DNA from: Prorocentrum cordatum
Taxonomy: Eukaryota > Sar > Dinophyceae > Prorocentrales > Prorocentraceae
Length of the DNA: 64,000 bases
Reading direction: 5' to 3'
NCBI GenBank assembly: GCA_963575745.1
Contig: CAUYUJ010015720.1
Coordinates: forward strand, 149,427 to 213,426
Shown here: positions 34,400 through 51,565 of the stretch, in pieces
Position numbering within the stretch: the first letter of the stretch is position 1
How the letters are laid out: each line of letters opens with the position of its first letter
Translations under genes and position numbers: made by a program
Notes under the pieces: generated by a model
Told to the model about the DNA's origin: nothing
Databases searched by the model: none
Seen by the model: only the letters and a program-made list of their open reading frames with translations

Positions 34400-35300
34400 C
34401 GCTGGCCGCGCCAGCTGAAGAATCGGCTGAAGCAGAAGGTGCGGGAGGACAACGATGGCGCGATTGCTGGCTTTAACTACCCAGCCCAGCGCTGCAGGGA
34501 GGAGGCGGTGCCTTTTTGGCACGCGGGCGGGCGCGCGATTCGGCGGACGCACGTCGAGGCGACGCGACGGCAACGCGGCGCTGGGCCGATGCAGCCCACG
34601 CGTCGGTTCTCGATGCCCCTGCGCTCCAGCGCCCGGCAGTGGCGTCGCAGGCGCGCTGGAAAGGTTCCGTCCTCGGCCTCGCACGGCGACATTTCAGCAA
34701 CGACTCGCACGATCGCAGCCGTCAGTTGCCGCCGTACAGCCGCGCCTGCCATCGGCAGAGGCGGCCGCGGTCGCCGCGATCGCCTTCAAGGGCCAAGGGC
34801 CAGATCGCGGAAGTCTGCAGCACGCGCCCGCCATGGGTGGCTTCCTTGCGTGACGGGCGTGGACTTCGCGCGGGAGGCGGAGGACGACTGGCGACTACGC
34901 GTTTTTTTTGCGCGCGGCTGGCAAGCCGGACCGCGCTCTCAACTTCGGGCGGCCAACGAGCCCATAGCACCTTGGGCAGGAGGGGCATGAGGCGCGCAAC
35001 CGCGGGCGGAGGCCCCCGCTGCCAGGCGTTCTTTCGCCGCTACATCGCCACATGGAGGCACTTCAAAAGCTCAAATGATGAAATGGGGTGCATTGCATTG
35101 CATTGCCGAGTTCCAGGCCATGGCCGACAACGGCGAGGTGGAATGCTACGACGCGCTCTTCGGCAGGATGCATTTCGGGGAGCTGCGCGGCGCAGCAAGC
35201 GTCGCCAAGCGCCGCCGATTGGCACGGCTTACGTGGTCCATGGCGCCAGAGGACAGGAGTGGCGTCCGCGGCGTCCGCGTTCTTGCGATGATTGCTTAAG
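34400..35300 (+). pseudogene. Plus-strand coding remnant broken at a TGCAT microsatellite
   Basis: Three coding-looking pieces lie in order on the plus strand: LKNRLKQKVREDNDGAIAGF (34411-34470), CQAFFRRYIATWRHFKSSND (35018-35077) and, in another frame, AEFQAMADNGEVECYDALFG ending near 35299 with TAA after VRVLAMIA. The last two are separated by TGCATTGCATTGCATTGC. One extra 5-base repeat unit would restore a common frame, so slippage may have broken the gene. The orientation is opposite to the surrounding gene run. Minus frames over the same bases are also open, so the call is uncertain. Confidence 0.35.
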
Positions 35301-35794
35301 CTTCCCAATCCTTCGTCGCTGCACGTTTGCAAGTTGCGTTCGGACGCCTAACCCTGGCAGCCCATCCGCAGCGGCGTCGTCGCCGTCGTCGTCGTCGCCG
35401 CGCTCTGCTGTGCCCTCGCGCTGCTGCATGCGAGCACGCGCCGCACTTGTCGCCGCAGTAGCTGGGCAACGCCACGGCCGCCACAGCGCTCTCCGCGAGG
35501 TGCTGCCCCGCGGCCTGCAGCTCCCCCTGAGGCGCCTATTGCGCGCGTAGAGCGTCCTGGCCAGTTAGGCGGCGTCAACCTGCTCGCGCCACCTGCTTGC
35601 TGCTTGCGCGCCTCTCGGCCTTCCACGCGTAGCGGCCTCGGCGGATCGGCGGCGGCGGCGCGGGCGCCCCCGCAAGAACGGCAATGATGGCGGCGGCGCG
35701 GGCGCCCCCGCAACCTTGGGCGCCGTTGAAAAGGCGTCGGCGAAACGGCGTCGGCGTCGGGGGCGCTCGGGACCCTCGCCCTGGGCCCTCCCAC

Positions 35795-36337
35795 TCAGAG
35801 GGCCACGGCGGAGTCAGCCGGCGAGGCTGGCGGATTCATTGGGGCCGCTTCGATTCCGGCCCCAGAGTCGTTCGGCAGCCGCCCCCGACGCATCCGATCT
35901 TCAAAGAAACAGACGCGCGCATGCGCTAAGACCGGTCCTGTGGCCTGGATAGCCTTCTCTGCCAGCTTCTGCAACTTGACTTCCAAGTGTCGCCGCGTCG
36001 CCGAAATTATTGACAAGCATTGCGCGCGCGCGCCCCGCCTCAAATGCGTCGCTGCGTCGTCGCGGCCTCGCGGCGGCGGCGGCGCCCACTGCCTCGCCGC
36101 GACGCCGAGGTCGCCGAGGTCCTGGGCCCGGGCCCGGCTCGCCCAAGGGCGGGGGGGGCGGATGCCGCGTGCCTCGCTCGCCATCGACCATCGACTCGAC
36201 TCGACCATCGATCGACCTCCCCCCAGGCCCGATATGTCTGCGCCCGTCGCGATGCCGTCGCCGTCGGGCGCGGGGCCAGCAACGCTGGCGGAATGTATAT
36301 GCTTGAATAATTCAGCGGGTTTGCGCGCCCATTCCAC
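35795..36337 (-). CDS. Uncharacterised minus-strand ORF, 180 codons
   Basis: Starts MEWARKPAELFKHIHSASVA and continues uninterrupted to a stop at 35795. The middle is low complexity (SMVESSRWSMASEARGIRPP). Residues about 110-145 (SIISATRRHLEVKLQKLAEK) look like a genuine amphipathic helix. It could be two exons around a short intron. No domain was recognised. Confidence 0.4.
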   Translation of the reverse strand: MEWARKPAELFKHIHSASVAGPAPDGDGIATGADISGLGGGRSMVESSRWSMASEARGIRPPRPWASRARAQDLGDLGVAARQWAPPPPRGRDDAATHLRRGARAQCLSIISATRRHLEVKLQKLAEKAIQATGPVLAHARVCFFEDRMRRGRLPNDSGAGIEAAPMNPPASPADSAVAL

Positions 36338-36349
36338 GCAGACAGTGGA

Positions 36350-36802
36350 TTAATATCCACGACAGAGCGCATGTTCCCCCACCTGCCGGGTAGGGCTAGT
36401 TGTTCGCGCGGCGAGACCCATGCCCCCCCCCCGCCATGCCCGTGCGCGTTGGCCGCGACACCGGCATGCTCGCGCGCGTCGCGCATGTTTGGCGCGCATT
36501 CGCGCGGCCGCGCGACTTATGAAGCTGAAGAGGCGCCGGCAGCAGCCAGCAGCGGTCACGCACTTTTAAAGAATACGAACCATTCTCCCCCCCCCTGATG
36601 TCGACACAGAAGAAGACCCCCCTGGGGGGGGGGCTCTCGCTGCTCTCGCGGATCGCGCGGGCAGAATGGAGCGAATCGCACGCTCGTTTCGCGCATCTCG
36701 TTCCTACCGATGTTTCGGAATGCCGCGGAGCCAGGGTGCCCATCCATAGCCGCGGTTCATTATTTGCGTCTCTCCCTTTGTCTTGCTGTTTCACTTGCTC
36801 TT

Positions 36803-36805
<3 letters not shown>
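36350..36805. other. Spacer, no gene established
   Basis: Short frames on both strands (for example minus QLALPGRWGNMRSVVDINPL near 36345-36405) look partly coding but lack connections. Confidence 0.4.
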
Positions 36806-37412
<607 letters not shown>

Positions 37413-37624
37413 CCCTATACATTACAGCTGGCTTTCTGCAGTCTGCCGTTGCAGCGCAACCCTGTGTAGCCCTAAGCCATTCAGCAGCCAATGCGACGAC
37501 GACGACAACGGCGACGGCTGGCGACGGCAGCGGCGACGGCCACGGCGACGGCGACGACGGCGGCGGCGACGGCGACCGCGACTGCGACGACGACGAAGTG
37601 AGGAGCAGGATCAGGAGGAGTTGC

Positions 37625-37922
37625 CAGCATAGCCCAATGATAGATAGGCCTACAGCCCACAACCCTATAGCCGCCATTAAAGCCGTATATAGCCCAAACC
37701 CAATGCGACGACGACGACGAACGACGACGATGACGACGACGACTACGACAACGACGGCGACGGCGGCGGGCAGGAGGGGTAGCCCTATAGCCCTATAGCC
37801 CTATAGCCCAATGCTCAAAAGCTCTGTAGCCCTATCGCCGTAGAGCCCTATAGCCCCGTAGCCCTACGCCCTATAGCCCTATAGCCCCATAACTCATAAC
37901 CCAATAAGCCCTATAGCCCTAG
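37625..37922. repeat. AGCCCTAT-type short repeat
   Basis: From about 37755 the sequence is built from TAGCCCTATAGCCCTATAGC words with degenerate neighbours (TAGCCCCGTAGCCCTACG). Weaker copies occur back to 37625 and at 33648-33680. A GAC-rich stretch (37495-37595) precedes it. The unit is 8-9 bp and differs from the TTTAGGG telomere repeat reported for dinoflagellates. Confidence 0.85.
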
Positions 37923-38199
37923 GAGGCGTTGTTCTGTTGCTCCTGAGCGCGCCCCACCCGCTTCCACGCTTCCCCCCCCCTCCTCCTCCTCTCCTCCTGC
38001 CCCTGCCCCCTTCCTCCTCCTCCTCCTCCTCCTCCTCCTCCCCGGGGCCCTTCCTCCGACTCCTCCTCCTCCCCTCCGCCGTCGGAGTCTCGTCGTCGAC
38101 CGAGTCGTCGACAGCGTCGTCGCGTCGGAGTCGTCGTCGTCGCCGCCGTCGTCGCCGTCGCCGTCGGTCGTCGTCGTCGTCCCGAGGAGAAGGAAGGAA

Positions 38200-38553
38200 G
38201 GAGGAGCCGGCGGAGCCTCCGAGAGGACTATCCCGGCCGCAGTGCCGATCACGCCGATCACGCCGATCACCGCGCCGAGCGCCGGTGCCTCGCTGGTCGG
38301 CGCGGGGGGCAGGGGGGAGAGGCCTCCCCGTTCCCTCTCATCCTGCTGAGTCTCATCCTCGTCCTCTCGTCCTCCGCCGTCCTCCGCCTCCTCCTCGTCG
38401 TCCCGACTCCTTCGCCACCGCCGCCTCCGCCTCCTCCTCTTCCTCTCTTCCTCCTCCGCCCCCTTTTCCTCCTCCCCCCCCTCCTCCTCCTCCTCCCATG
38501 CCCCCATGCCCGCCCCATGGAGCCGGTGCGATGGTGATGATGACGACGATTAA

Positions 38554-38587
<34 letters not shown>

Positions 38588-40000
38588 CGATGATGATGAT
38601 GATGATGATGATGACGATGATGATGATGATGATGAGGAGGAGGATGATGATGATGGTGCTGGTGATTCCGATGATGCGATGATGGCGCCGACGAAGACCT
38701 GATGAGTAGTCTGGCCATGGATGGTGACGGCCACGGCGGCAATGATGAATGGCGGCCTGGCGCGCGCCAGGTCTGCTGCACGCGCAGCTGCGCCGCGCCC
38801 GCCGCGACGGCGGCGTTGCAGGAGCGCAGCGCCTCGGGTCGTTGGGCGGGTTCCTCGTCGCCTCCTCCGCCCCCTCCTGCTGCCCCGCTTCCTCATCAGA
38901 TTCCTCCCCGGGCCCCCGGGCCCCTCCTCCCTCCCCCATCTCCCTTCCCGCCCCCTCCTCCTGAGTCCTCCTACCCTCTCGTTCCCTCGCCGAGACTCGC
39001 CCTCTCTCCACCTCTCCCTCCTCCCCCTCCCCTCCTCCTCCTCCTCCTCCTCCTCCTCCTCTTCCTCCTCCTCCTCCTCCTCCTCCTCCTCCACCCCCGC
39101 CTCATGCGGCTGCGGCCGCGCGCAGGGGCGGACCGCCTGCCTCTCCAGGAGCCCCGTGGCAGATCCAGCTACACGCGGCGCAGGAGTACTCAACGATGCC
39201 GGGCGCGTCAGCGGCTGCCAGGATGCCATTCAGCTTCCACAAGTGCGCCCCCGCCACATCAATGCCACTCCGCTCGGGAGCGCCCGCGCCCGAAGCGGCG
39301 GGCTCCTGCCTGGCTTCGGCGCACGCCGCCCGCGCGCCTTCAAGCACCCTCTGGCTGCAGCCCATGTGGAATGGGAGGCAGCAAATGCAGCACACGACCG
39401 CGGCGCTGTCGTCGTCGATGTCCCAGACTCTCTTGCGCGCGGCGCAGGCGTCGTCGCCGGGCGCGGAAGCATGGGCGGCAAGCTCCGCCAATTCAATCAT
39501 CTCGCGAAGCCGAAAAGACCAGGAAGGCAGAGCAGGACTATGAGCCGGTGTGCACCGCACCATCTTCACGCCAAGGTTGCCAGCCACCACCCGCAACGTG
39601 CCCGCCGACAGACGCTCCGACACATTCACTATATTGACTCGCTGAGGACCTGGGTGCACGTACTGCATGCGATCTTTGTCCAAGTTCACGAACCTGCACA
39701 TCTCCTTGTCCACGCTGTCCCAATACGCCCACTGTACACCTTTGTGTCTGTCGTGCATCAGTGACATCAGCTCATTGCGCGGCTTCCCACCGCACATGTT
39801 CGCCGCTTCCACCGATTCCACGATAGCTCGCGCCCATGCTACCCTTGTCTGCCTCATCTCCACCTCCTCAAGGTCGTTGCGGTACACTCCATGCAGGTCG
39901 GGCCGGTCGGGCACCTGCCATGGGCCCACCCATTCCACCCTGGCGCGGAGGAGGCTGGAGAAGGAGGAGGTGGAGAACGAACGAGGAGTTCGGAAAGGAG
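38200..40000 (-). CDS. Gene I: protein with PHD-like Cys/His cluster and C-terminal hydrophobic segment (ends unresolved)
   Basis: The main exon (about 39950-39105, acceptor CCGCGCCAG|GGTGGA) reads WVGPWQVPDRPDLHGVYRND, then VQWAYWDSVDKEMCRFVNLD, then VSERLSAGTLRVVAGNLGVK. Near its end are VCCICCLPFHMGC and, about 60 residues later, YSCAACSWICHG. Their CxxC, HxxC and CxxC spacing recalls a PHD or RING finger, though it is not a complete canonical match. Downstream exon candidates lie at 38815-38660 (FIIAAVAVTIHGQTTHQVFV) and 38290-38220 (GAVIGVIGVIGTAAGIVLS, hydrophobic). A first coding exon upstream of 40000 was not found. Function unknown; a chromatin or ubiquitin role would be inference from the Cys cluster only. 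Confidence 0.5.
38535..38660. repeat. (GAT)n microsatellite
   Basis: GATGATGATG tract between exon candidates of gene I; poly-His, poly-Ile or poly-Ser in minus frames. Confidence 0.93.
39030..39090. repeat. (CTC)n microsatellite
   Basis: Regular CTC tract directly downstream, on the minus strand, of the main exon of gene I. Confidence 0.9.
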
Positions 40001-40144
40001 AAAGCCAAGTCCCCAAGTCCGCGCCTTTCCAGGGGGGGAGAGAAGGGAGGCGGAGGAAATGATGATGATGATGGTGCTGCTGCGGATGCTGAGCCAGCTG
40101 ATGAATGCTGCTGATCATGCTTCTGCTGCTGATGATGATGACTC

Positions 40145-40146
40145 AA

Positions 40147-40190
<44 letters not shown>

Positions 40191-40192
40191 CG
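40145..40192. repeat. (GAC)n microsatellite
   Basis: Sixteen GAC/ACG trinucleotides preceded by GATGATGATG. It lies between gene I and the small ORF at 40382-40627. Confidence 0.93.
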
Positions 40193-40381
40193 CGGCGCCG
40201 CCCGGCCAGGACGTCGTGACGCCAGGGCGGCCCGTGGGCTGGACAATCGCCGCGGGCGTGTCCGCGCGGACGCCGATGACGCCGACGACGACGACGATGG
40301 CGACAGGCGACAGGAGGCTCAGGAGGAGGAGGAGGAGGAGTGAGGAGGAGGAGGACGACAAATGAGGGAACCCCCCAAGAG

Positions 40382-40627
40382 TCAAGAGCCCGCGCCCGGG
40401 CCCGCCTCGTCGCCGTCGTCCTCGCCGCCGTCGACAGCAAACTCGCGGTCGATGTCGCGGGCGAACTCGGCATTCAACACGGCGTCGACCGCGTCGATCC
40501 CGCCGGCGGACCCAATCCGCGCCGCGACGTCGAGTTCGGCGAACTCCTTGGAGGAGGCCCCCGAAGGTTCTGAGGTTCTTCCCCCCGCGTCCCCTCGTCC
40601 TCGAGTCCTCGCCACCTCTTTCGACAT
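40382..40627 (-). CDS. Small acidic ORF of 81 residues
   Basis: ATG at 40627 to TGA at 40384-40382. It begins MSKEVARTRGRGDAGGRTSE; the second half SKEFAELDVAARIGSAGGID and FARDIDREFAVDGGEDDGDE looks coding. Alternatively the second half is a terminal exon of a neighbouring gene, with an acceptor at CTCCAAG|GAGTTC. Gene G has its own phase-consistent stop upstream, which argues for a separate unit. Function unknown. Confidence 0.45.
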   Translation of the reverse strand: MSKEVARTRGRGDAGGRTSEPSGASSKEFAELDVAARIGSAGGIDAVDAVLNAEFARDIDREFAVDGGEDDGDEAGPGAGS

Positions 40628-40732
40628 CTCCTGCTCCTCTGCTCCTCTCCTCCTCCCTCCCTCGTCCTCCTCCTCCTCCACCTCCACCTTCCTCCCTCCC
40701 CCTCCTCCTTGATGGACATCCTCCTCCCATAG

Positions 40733-46449
<5,717 letters not shown>

Positions 46450-46979
46450 CTCAGGACCGACCCGAATCCCCTCGCCCACGCCATCCTCCTACTCATCCCC
46501 CCCGCTCCTCTTCCGCCCTCCTCCCTCCCTCCTCCTCCCCCCCCATCCTCAGAGAGGAGGAGGAGGAGGAGGAGGAGGAGGAGGAGGAGGAGGAGGAGGA
46601 GGAGGAGCCATGAGAGGAGGAAGAAGAAGGCCCCCCTGGGCCCCTCCCGCTCCAGGTGATGCGGCACCGCGTGGCGCCGCGTGACCGTGCTGCGGGCGCG
46701 GGCCACTAGGGGCACGGGCGCTAGGCGCTAGACGGGGCGGGGGGGGGCCTCCTCACTCCGCTCCTTCATTCATCCCCCCAGCCTTTCAACCTCTAACCCA
46801 AGGACGCCCATTTCGAAAACGATCGGCCACCGCGCGCTCGTGACGAAACGGCCCCGAGGGGAGGGACTGCCTTCTATTCCTCCTCCCCGTTCCTCTTCCT
46901 CCTCCTCCCCCCCTTCCTCCGAGCCTCTCCCCCATCCTCAGGGGAGGGGAGTCGGAATCGGAGTCGGAAACCCGTGCAA
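46450..46979. other. Spacer between genes H and G
   Basis: Contains a (GGA)n tract (46553-46606) directly upstream of the first recognised gene G exon. No start exon for gene G was identified. Confidence 0.5.
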
Positions 46980-48199
46980 CTCAAGTCATAGTCCAAGGAT
47001 GGAGTCCAAGGAGGGGGGACCCGGGGACGCGCCTCGTCAAGAGCACCACGAGACCTCGCGAGGCCAAACCCCCCCAGCAGCAGCCTGTGGCGGCGCGAAG
47101 GGCACTCTTCCCACTCTTCCCCGCAGTCTGGCTGTCCCAGGGGGGTGCAAGGGGCCCCGCGTCCACGAGGGAGGGGAGGGAACGGCGGTGGCGAGTGGCG
47201 CAAGCCGAACAGGATGGATGGGGAGGTAATCCTCCTCCTTCTCTTCGTCCTCGCCTCCTCCTCCTCCTCCTCTCTACCTCCCCTCTGCCCTCTGCCCCAT
47301 CTGCCTCCTCCTCCTCCTCCTCCTCCCTCATCCTCCTCGTCCTCGTAGACTGGAACGGACTCCGCGTATCCGCCTGGCCCTCTGGCCGAATGCAGGGAGG
47401 AGGCGGGGGTTGGCAGAGGGGCCCCTGGCAGAGGGGGGATTGATTGGCCCCCCGCCCCCCGGACCAGCGCCAGCGCCGCGTGCAGTCCGCGCCCAGGCGG
47501 CTCCGCGGCAGCTGCCGCGAGCTGGGCGTCCAGCTCGTCCCACGCCTGCGGCGGGAAAAGAGAAGGTGCTGGAAGCCCCCCCCCTCCTCCGACCCTCCTC
47601 CCTCCCCCTCCTCCGCCTCCTCCCCCCCCCGAGGAAGGAGGAGGGAGGAGGGAGGAGAAGGAGAAGGAGAAGAGAAGAAGGAGGGGAGGAGGAGGAGAGA
47701 GGAGATGAGGAGAAAGAGGAGGAGAGGAGGAGGGGAATACGGGAATACGTAAGCAAGAGGTGGAGGAGGAGGAGGAGGAGGAGGAGGACTGGGAGCGGGC
47801 GAAAATGACGGGAGAGGAGTCGAGGAGGAGGAGGAAGAGGAGAGAGGAGGAGGAAGAGGAGGATCAGGAGGAGGAGGAGGAGGAGGAGGAGAAGGAGGAG
47901 AAGGAGGAGAAACCCACGACCTGAATCGACAGCTCGACGCCACACTGGTTGGCCAACTTCATCACGTCGCACGTGCTCAGCGCGCCAGGGACGCAGGAGG
48001 TGGTGCTCGCCGCCACCGCTGTCCTCAGCATGGAACGGGCTTTGGCCACGTTCAGCGAGCGCCCCACCACGTCCTCGCCGCCGCTGTGCAACTCCGCCAA
48101 CCAAGGCACCACGCTGGCCACCTGGAAGCTGCACCGAGGCCACTCGGCCCGCGCGACCAACGGGCCGAGGCGCTGCAACGCACCGCGGAGGTCCGCCAT
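46980..48199 (-). CDS. Gene H: multi-exon protein of unknown function, first gene of the minus-strand run
   Basis: ATG at 48199 begins MADLRGALQRLGPLVARAEW. The first exon (48199-47921, 93 codons) continues WLAELHSGGEDVVGRSLNVA and ends LSIQ at a GT donor (ATTCAG|GTCGTG). A second exon after GCCGCAG (near 47551) reads AWDELDAQLAAAAEPPGRGL and ends ALAL before GTCCGG. Candidate later exons are at about 47400-47340 and 47210-46990. Two frames look equally coding in the last, so the 3' end is open. The first exon is probably alpha-helical, with many Ala/Leu. No domain was recognised. Confidence 0.55.
47640..47910. repeat. GGA/GAG-rich intron tract of gene H
   Basis: Purine-rich plus strand (GAGGAGGAGG words) lying between the first two exons of gene H; a CCT-rich tract on the sense strand. 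Confidence 0.8.
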
Positions 48200-48379
48200 G
48201 CGGCCAAACGCCCCGCGGCCCGAAGGAAAAAGGAACACGACGCCGCCGTGCCCAACCGGAGGACGACGAGAAGGGAGGAGAAGACGAGAAGAGAGGAGGC
48301 CCGAAGGAAGAGACCGGAGGACGACGAGAAGGGAGGAGGAAACAGGAGGAAAAGGGGGAGGACTGAGGGGAGGAGAACG

Positions 48380-48653
48380 ACGACGACGGCGACGGCGACG
48401 GCCGTCGCTCCCCCTTCCTCCAGCCACTATGGCCGCGGCCCGGCGGGGCTCGCGCGCGCCCGACGCGCCCGACATTGGGCCGCCGACGGCGTCGGCGACG
48501 ACAGAGACGGCGACGGCGAAGGCGACGACGACGGCGACGGCGACGACGACGACGACGGCGGCGGCGGCGGCGAGGACGACGACGGCGGCGGCGGCGGCGA
48601 CGACGACGGCGACGCCGACAGCGTCGGCGACGACGGCGATGGCGACTGCGACG

Positions 48654-48698
<45 letters not shown>

Positions 48699-48815
48699 AG
48701 GACGACGACGACGGCGGCGGCGGTGGCGGCGATGACGACGGCGACGGCTCGGCGACGGCGGCGGCGGCGGCGGCGGAGACGGCGACGGCCCGACGGCGAC
48801 GAAGACGACGACGCC
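48380..48815. repeat. (GAC/GGC)n trinucleotide block
   Basis: GACGACGAC, GGCGACGGC and GGCGGCGGC runs with interruptions, placed between gene H and the right flanking repeat. The counterpart of 13862-14180. Confidence 0.92.
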
Positions 48816-48859
48816 CCTCGTTTCCTGAAGGCGGGGCCCGCCCCAGCCTAAGGATCCCG

Positions 48860-49400
48860 AGTGCGCAACCGTATTTTAAGGCCCGCGCCGAAACGGGTCT
48901 GGCTATGGGTGTCGAGAAATGACGATGGATTTCGCAGAGTAACCGTATGTTACGGCCCGCGCCGAGATGTGGGTTTGACTATAGGTGTTAAGAAATGGCG
49001 ATGGAATTCTGAGCGCAACCGTATGTTACGGCCCGCGCAGGGATGTGGGTTTGATCATAGGTGTCGAGAAATGACGAACGAAAGCAGCAGAAACGTAATG
49101 CGACATGTATTTTTCGATTCGGAAACCAGTCATAAACGCGACAACATGTTATTTTTCCCTCTTGGGAAATTACAGAAACGCTGAATCATGCTATGTTCGA
49201 TGAGGTTTCCTGAACATCCATAAATCCGTTACAAATAGAAACACAATGTAGCCCAAATGCAAGCAGACCAACGGAATCCAATGGCTTTCGTGTCCTAAGC
49301 ACGTTCCCAGCCGTGTGCCTTTTCCCTTCGGCGAGGACCCACTTCGACGTATGCATTTTTCCTTCGGCATTTTTCCTTGGCATCGCTCGGACGCGTACAT
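48860..49400 (+). repeat. Right copy of the gene-island-flanking inverted repeat
   Basis: Begins with three tandem copies of a unit of about 75 bp (GCAACCGTATGTTACGGCCC, then GGTGTCGAGAAATGACGA; 48860-48930, 48936-49005, 49014-49075). These are followed by single-copy blocks CGGAAACCAGTCATAAACGC, GACAACATGTTATTTTTCCC and AAATCCGTTACAAATAGAAA, which appear in inverted orientation at 13360-13850. Tandem units face the gene island in both copies. Minus frame 49412-49191 contains GYIVFLFVTDLWMFRKPHRT, similar to VYNTFLFVADLSMFSKQHRN in the left copy. Confidence 0.85.
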
Positions 49401-50380
49401 TTCCTTGATCATTTCGCGACGAAACCACGCACGAGACCGAAAAAAGCACAGGAAGTGGACGTCCGAGCGATGGCCAGTGGCGCGGCCGATCCGGCTCGCT
49501 TCCGACCACTTGTGCCGACGCAGGCCGATCCGACCTGATCTGACTCATCGATTCGATGCTGACGGCTGCTGCCCCACCCCCGCCCACCCCCCTCGGGGAA
49601 GAGGAGGAAAAGGTGCCCACACCTCTGCCCTGCGCCCGTTTTCCCTTTTGGGGGCCTCTTGGGCGGCCCTTGTCACCACCGCTGGATTCGCCTCGAAATT
49701 CTGGTCACAACGCACCCCGCGGGAGGTCCAGGGAGTAGCAGTATCGGTACCTTGTGCTCTCCTCATTTGGGGAAGAGGCTGACAGAGGCACCGTTAGGGG
49801 GGGATAGGCTCTGGGGGAGACGCATCGACCCCCAGTCGCCCATGGATCGCTGATAGGGGCCCGATAGCCCAGCAGCATGCGTGTTCGCTATCGGGTACCT
49901 GTCGCCGATCAGTCGGTGATGTATCGCCGATTCCAGCTCGATATCACCCGCCCTGAACTGGTCCCCCGCCACCGTTAGCCTTCCACCCACCAGTCGCCCT
50001 CGTTAGGATGTTACTCCTGGGAGGTTGAATTCAGAATCTGCGGTGGTATATCCTTGCTCGAAAACCCTCCAACTCTGGCTGAATTCCGTTCAATCCGGCT
50101 TGATCCCGCTTTATCCAGGTTGTTCCCGCTTGTCCCGTGGCCTGATCCGGGATACTTCGGCCTGATGCCCTAAACGTGTGGGTGGCTTCGTCTGAGACAT
50201 CTGCAAAACGGACCCCCAATCTCCAATGTATCTGGCCCTCCTAATTCAGGTCCCCTCCCAAGAGATCAGGGGTACTTGTTTTGCCTATATGTCTGGCCCA
50301 AGGCTTCTGACCTGACCAGACCTTGCTCCGTCTTCGGGGAGAGGCTGGGGGTGGAGGGTTTCTCCCAAGGGCTTAGGCGA
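49401..50380. repeat. Dispersed-repeat region
   Basis: 49630-49745 is related to 52490-52600 (shared CACCGCTGGA(T/C)TCGCCTCGAA and GAGTAGC(A/G)GTATCGGTAC). A TTTTCCCTTCGGCGAGGACC word at 49320 recurs with changes near 54447. No gene recognised. Confidence 0.6.
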
Positions 50381-50384
50381 CCCG

Positions 50385-50635
50385 TCCTCCTCCTCCTTCT
50401 CCTCCTCATCCTCCTCATCCTCCTCTTCCTCCTCCTCCGCCCTCCTCCTCCTCCTCCTCCTCCTCTTCTCCTCCTCTCCTCTCCTTCTCCTCCTCCTCCT
50501 CTCCTCCTTCTTCTCCTCCTCCTCCTCCTCCTCCTCCTCCTCCTCCTCCTCCTCCTCCTCTCCCCTCCCCCTCCACCACCTCCACCTCCTCCTCCTCCTC
50601 CTCCTCCTCCTCCTCCTTCTTCTCCTTCTCAGGTC
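50385..50635. repeat. (TCC)n pyrimidine tract
   Basis: About 250 bp of TCC/CTT/CTC repeats. Together with the purine tract at 50773-50945 it forms a long imperfect inverted repeat of low complexity. Confidence 0.93.
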
Positions 50636-50772
50636 GCCTACGGCCCGGGGGGAAACCGTGCAGGTTGGGGAATACAGGTCCTCATCACCACCCAGGACCA
50701 CCGCCTGGAGCTCTGGGACCTTCGCCGCCCGCTCAGCGGAGCCTGCGCGACCGGCCAAGCGGGATGACGGGG

Positions 50773-50945
50773 AGGAGGAGGAGGAGGAGGAGGAGGAGGA
50801 GGAGAAGGAGGAGGAGGAGGAAATGAAGCAAGAGGAGGAGGAGGAGGAGGAGGAGGAGGAGGAGGAGGAGGAGGAGGAGGGTGCGGAAGAGGAGGAGGAC
50901 GAGGAGGAGGAGGAGGAGGAGGAGGAGGAGAAGAATGAGGAGGCT
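50773..50945. repeat. (GGA)n purine tract
   Basis: GAGGAGGAGG tract, complementary in composition to 50385-50635 and separated from it by about 135 bp of ordinary sequence. Confidence 0.93.
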
Positions 50946-50984
50946 ATGAAGGATCTGGGAATGTGCGCGCGCGTTCCGCCCGCA

Positions 50985-51565
50985 TTACCATAATGCGATT
51001 CGGATTCTTGAAAGACGCATGGGTAAGAACGATACATGTGCACCGCATGGTTGTTACTTGCGAGGGTTCTTGCCCGGGCCTCATAAACGCATGGTATAAT
51101 ATTGTGCGTGGATTGTTGGACAGCGACCTCCCAGATGCCCTTTTCGGTGTCGTGGGAGGCCTCTCGGGGGCCTCTTGGAGGCCTCTGCAAGCCTTGTTGG
51201 GGGTGTCCTGTGGACCTCTTGGGGCCTCCTGGGGGCTTCCTGGCTGGTCGCGGAGGCCGTCGGGGGGTCCTCTGCGGGGTCTCCTTGGGGCCCCTTGGGA
51301 ACCTCCGGGGAGCCTCCGAGGCCCTCCCGGGGCCATCTTTGAGTGGAGGGCGGCTCCACGGGTGCCCCCTGGGGGCTCCGTGTGGGGCTGCCGGGGCCCG
51401 GGCTCCATCTTGGCGTGGTCTTGGGGCTCGTCGTGGACAGTCTTGAAGGGCTCACAGGGTGGCAAGATGGCCCGAGAGGCCTCCAAGAAAGGCCCATGAT
51501 AGTCTTCAGTCGGGCGTGTGCCTCTACAGAAAGAGTGTTCAAAAGTAGGGACACGTAGTCTGGGG
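50985..51565. repeat. Second copy of the CTTGGGGGCCTC-rich dispersed repeat
   Basis: 51110-51500 has the same word style as 2740-3305 (GGCCTCTTGGAGGCC, CCTCTTGGGGCCTCCTGGGG). The minus frame reads EAPRGPQDTPNKACRGLQEA and similar Pro/Gly/Arg repeats. Flanks differ from those of the first copy. Confidence 0.6.

Noticed and set aside
37755-37922. Telomere array
   Set aside because: The unit is AGCCCTAT and degenerate, not the TTTAGGG type reported for dinoflagellates, and it is internal to a gene island.
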